NCBI GenBank assembly: GCA_007132975.1
Contig: SLNO01000042.1
Location: forward strand, 1-64,000
DNA length: 64,000 bases
Direction: 5' to 3'
From: Balneolales bacterium
GTDB lineage: Bacteria > Bacteroidota > Rhodothermia > Balneolales > Natronogracilivirgulaceae
In this document: piece by piece, positions 61,827 through 64,000 of the stretch
How the letters are laid out: each line of letters begins with the position of its first letter
Numbering within the stretch: the first letter of the stretch is position 1
Translations under genes and position numbers: made by a program
The notes under the pieces: model-generated
What the model was told of the DNA's origin: nothing
Databases searched by the model: none
The model's input: only the letters and a program-made list of their open reading frames with translations

Positions 61827-62624
61827 ATGAATTCTGAAAAAAGACTTTTACGAAGACAGCTGCGAAATCAGCACTTGAGGAGGAAATTCAGAAAACCAAT
61901 CCCAAGGACCGTTGTTCCCAGTTTTTTTACGCTTATGAACCTGTTTTGCGGTTTCGCGGCACTGGTTCAGATCTATGAGGGGAAACTTGAGTTCGGGGCA
62001 TGGCTGATCGTAATCGCGGCCGTATTTGACTTGATGGATGGCTTTATGGCCCGGTTGGCCAATGCCAATACCGAATTTGGTATCGAACTGGATTCCCTGA
62101 GTGACATAGTTTCTTTTGGCGTTGCTCCCGCATTTTTGTTTTACAGCTTTTCGCTGCATGAAATGCTGTTTATTGGAATCATCATTTCCTCTTTTCCTGT
62201 ACTATGCGGCGCGGTGAGGCTGGCACGCTTTAATGTAGATGCAAGGATTGAGGACCCGGGGTACTTCAAGGGCCTGCCGATTCCTGCCGTTGCAATGATG
62301 CTGGTGGCACTGTTTCTGATATTCCAGCCAAGTCCCGAATTATTTGAAGGATTCAAGTACGGTTTCAACAGCGTGATAGTCCCGGTTATCCTGCTTCTGT
62401 CTCTTCTTATGGTAAGCACGGTTCCATTTGACAAAATACCCAAATTCAAAAAGCAGCACCTGCAGCAAAATCGTGGTAAAGTCTATCTGTTTATCTTTTA
62501 TTTCATTGCCGTTGTGAGCCTCCAGGAGTATGGACTTATCCTGGTTTTCAGCATATTCATCGCAAAGGGTGTGATCGTTGCATTGGTGCGATTCTGGAAA
62601 GAGATCCACGAAGATCCCATCTGA
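61827..62624 (+). CDS. pssA: CDP-diacylglycerol-serine O-phosphatidyltransferase
   Basis: Integral-membrane CDP-alcohol phosphotransferase that makes phosphatidylserine, the Psd substrate. The catalytic signature appears as FDLMDGFMARLANANTEFG followed by ELDSLSDIVSFGVAPA, i.e. DG-x2-AR-x8-G-x3-D-x3-D. About seven transmembrane segments. 265 residues. Confidence 0.93.
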   Translation: MNSEKRLLRRQLRNQHLRRKFRKPIPRTVVPSFFTLMNLFCGFAALVQIYEGKLEFGAWLIVIAAVFDLMDGFMARLANANTEFGIELDSLSDIVSFGVAPAFLFYSFSLHEMLFIGIIISSFPVLCGAVRLARFNVDARIEDPGYFKGLPIPAVAMMLVALFLIFQPSPELFEGFKYGFNSVIVPVILLLSLLMVSTVPFDKIPKFKKQHLQQNRGKVYLFIFYFIAVVSLQEYGLILVFSIFIAKGVIVALVRFWKEIHEDPI

Positions 62625-62674
62625 TTTCAAGAAGAGATGCGTGAGCCAAACGCTTTTGCAAAGGCATGCCTTCT

Positions 62675-63655
62675 TCAGAAGTAGTACTGGAGGCTCACTG
62701 CATGTGCCACACCAAAGCCGTCCTGGAACGGGAGAAAAGCGTAATTAAAGTAGAAATCACTTACGAATATGCCAGCCCCGAAACTGAACCTGCGCTGTGT
62801 ATCCCCGGTGCGCAGACCTGTTCTAATGTCGATAATGTTGGCGATGTTAACTTCAATTCCGGCATTCAGGTAACCGTCATCTTGTCCGATGATAGATCCG
62901 TCATCTGCCGATGAAACCTCATTGAGTGGAATATTGTAATCAGCGGTTACAGAAACCAGAAATGGAATCTCGTCATCTATTGCGGAAGTGGAAAACTGGA
63001 GCAGTTGTAAATCCGTGCCGAAACTGAGCATTGAGGGCAGTCGCGTCGCCGTTTCAGCCAGGTCCTGCATGGATCCAAGATTTCTCGCAGATGCGCCCAG
63101 GCGGAGCCTTTCATCCAACAGGGTGAGGCCAAGGCCTGCGTTCATGGCAAACCCGGAAGCATCTTGTTGGAAAAACTGTTCGTACAGATACATCCCGGTT
63201 ACACCTAATGCCAGCGGACCAATACTCCGGGAATACGCGCCTGCCAGGGAAAAGTAACGAACGGCAAAATATCCGTCCGGATTGGAAGTGGGCCCGCTTC
63301 GAAATGGGATGTCATCATTCAGTGAGGAGAGCAGTGCAACGCCAAAAGCCTGCTGGCCAGATTTATAGACCATTCCGGCAAAGCTGTTCTGAGTATCCGT
63401 GGCAGGCCAAAGCATGTAGGAAAGGGTAGCGCTGCTCCGTTTTTCAAGTGACAGCATGGCCGGGTTCAGGTAGATGGCAGAGGCTCCCGTCAGGGCTGCC
63501 GTGTGTCCGTCCGAGGCGCCCATGTTATGCGCAGAAGGCCCGACTAGCAGGAAATGCATTCCCGTCGATTCCCGCCCTTGAGCGGAGCTCGGCAGGGTAA
63601 AGGTATAAAGCGCAACCAAAATGAGTGCCGAGATAAACCGGGGAAGTGATTTCAT
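62675..63655 (-). CDS. PorV/PorQ-family outer-membrane protein
   Basis: Predicted outer-membrane beta-barrel of the PorV/UPF0164 type. The signal peptide MKSLPRFISALILVALYTF ends near SSA; the mature N-terminus FLLVGPSAHNMGASDGHTAA and AIYLNPAMLSLEKR match the family's NPA motif; the chain ends YYF with a terminal aromatic. PorV proteins work with type IX secretion as surface shuttles, but a general barrel role is equally possible. 326 residues. The ATG lies within a duplicated leader sequence. Confidence 0.78.
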   Translation of the reverse strand: MKSLPRFISALILVALYTFTLPSSAQGRESTGMHFLLVGPSAHNMGASDGHTAALTGASAIYLNPAMLSLEKRSSATLSYMLWPATDTQNSFAGMVYKSGQQAFGVALLSSLNDDIPFRSGPTSNPDGYFAVRYFSLAGAYSRSIGPLALGVTGMYLYEQFFQQDASGFAMNAGLGLTLLDERLRLGASARNLGSMQDLAETATRLPSMLSFGTDLQLLQFSTSAIDDEIPFLVSVTADYNIPLNEVSSADDGSIIGQDDGYLNAGIEVNIANIIDIRTGLRTGDTQRRFSFGAGIFVSDFYFNYAFLPFQDGFGVAHAVSLQYYF

Positions 63656-63846
63656 GTGTTAAAACTTTGGATTGCTAAGGCCACATGGAATGACCATGAC
63701 GTTTTTATCATACTCCTGTGTGACCGGGAGATGCCCGGTCATGGACATTTCATGTGTTTAAAAATTTTGGATTCATATCGTCACATAGAATGACCATGAC
63801 ACTTTTAACCATGCTCTTGTGTGACCGGGCTACGGTCATGGTCATT
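63652..63846. repeat. Tandem direct repeat, two units of about 98 bp
   Basis: Unit 1 is 63652-63749 and unit 2 is 63750-63846; they are imperfect copies. Shared blocks include TCATGTGTT, TTTTGGATT, CACATxGAATGACCATGAC and TGTGTGACCGGG in the same order. Read on the minus strand, each unit lies in the leader of the PorV-type gene and unit 1 ends in its start codon; unit 2 carries a matching ATGAAATG. A partial third TCAT follows. Confidence 0.85.
63721..63741. promoter_or_regulatory. Hairpin inside the duplicated leader
   Basis: TGACCGGG (63721-63728) and CCCGGTCA (63734-63741) form an 8-bp stem with loop AGATG. The second copy keeps TGACCG (63822-63827) / CGGTCA (63833-63838). No T-run follows on either strand, so these are not simple terminators; an mRNA leader structure or operator is more likely. 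Confidence 0.5.
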
Positions 63847-63878
63847 TCATCTGCAGATATTCGGTTGGTTTCATGATT

Positions 63879-64000
63879 CTAAAGGAAAAGCCTGAGCGTG
63901 AGAACATGCATACCGGCAATGCCCATTGGCTCCCTTACAAAAGCATAATCTATAGATGGACGCATCGCATCATAAGGAAGATGTACCGAAAAGCCGGCAC
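63879..64000 (-). CDS. C-terminal fragment of a second PorV-type outer-membrane protein (runs off the window)
   Basis: On the minus strand a reading frame enters at the window edge and ends with TAG at 63881-63879. The 39 visible residues include HLPYDAMRPSIDYAFVREP and end HVLTLRLFL. The DYAF-x-GIAG-H-x-L-R-L-F pattern matches the last two strands of PorV-type barrels, like the neighbour's NYAF...GVAHAVSLQYYF. The two genes are therefore tandem paralogues. The product is partial, so the call rests on this tail. Confidence 0.55.
   Translation of the reverse strand, partial: AGFSVHLPYDAMRPSIDYAFVREPMGIAGMHVLTLRLFL

Noticed and set aside
63652..63846. CRISPR-like array
   Set aside because: Only two adjacent imperfect units with no spacers and no cas genes; a simple tandem duplication explains it.
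1..64000. tRNA, rRNA, insertion sequences or prophage
   Set aside because: I looked for T-loop and CCA-like patterns, transposase-like proteins and terminal repeats and saw none; a tRNAscan/ISfinder search would be decisive.

Overview
This window is about 64 kb of bacterial chromosome, densely packed with genes and near 50% GC. The organism looks like a Gram-negative of the Bacteroidota / Rhodothermota / Balneolota group. Evidence: a 57-residue Hc1-type 'histone H1' protein, PorV-type outer-membrane proteins, lipoprotein signal peptides, BshC, and an upstream element of dnaB that matches the Bacteroidota -7 box TAnnTTTG. Placement in Balneolota is my inference from overall gene content. I saw no rRNA, tRNA, insertion sequence, prophage or CRISPR array.

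Layout. 1-6573 (+): acpP-fabF-rnc, ilvE, then thyA-folA overlapping a zinc aminopeptidase lipoprotein. 6666-9063 (-): a FecR/FN3-like exported protein behind an HD phosphohydrolase; an M42 peptidase faces the other way. 10331-16334 (-): a tight cassette of penicillin-acylase-like protein, GH3 lipoprotein, two-domain cytidine deaminase and a short amino-acid-kinase-like protein, followed by the small Hc1 gene. 16416-22139 (+): lysA-ltaE-MFS-hydrolase-like, an orphan response regulator and trmH; tex converges on it. 24519-27958 (+): HisN-like phosphatase, a zinc-less M1-like protein with a helical repeat tail, and a small orphan. 28053-30247 (-): NatAB-like ABC exporter. 30440-36077 (+): glgA-glgC, an exported 5'-nucleotidase and a tRNA-queuosine mannosyltransferase-like enzyme. 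36040-47557 (-): nuoA to nuoH, mtaB, a family-4 uracil-DNA glycosylase and dnaB. 47854-52381 (+): DUF151 nuclease, bshC, 5-formyl-THF cyclo-ligase, PspC protein and tmk. 52254-56146 (-): RND/MMPL exporter plus an outer-membrane barrel. 56304-62624 (+): SRPBCC protein, aroE, pgeF, dxr, rseP, psd, pssA. 62675-64000 (-): two PorV-type genes separated by a duplicated leader of about 98 bp.

Most genes are housekeeping: lipid synthesis (acpP, fabF, psd, pssA), nucleotides and folate (thyA, folA, tmk, cyclo-ligase, cytidine deaminase), amino acids (ilvE, lysA, ltaE, aroE), tRNA modification (mtaB, trmH, queuosine glycosylation), respiration (nuo), storage glycogen, and envelope biogenesis (rseP, RND, PorV).

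I did not find an obviously new defence or mobile system. The recurring oddity is recognisable enzyme families with altered active sites: an M1 peptidase without its zinc site, a family-4 UDG missing three of four Fe-S cysteines, a cytidine deaminase whose dead domain is N-terminal, a penicillin-acylase homologue with Thr in place of the nucleophile Ser, and an alpha/beta hydrolase with Glu in place of the nucleophile. The 10.3-16.3 kb cassette concentrates three of these oddities and is the best candidate for an uncharacterised pathway.
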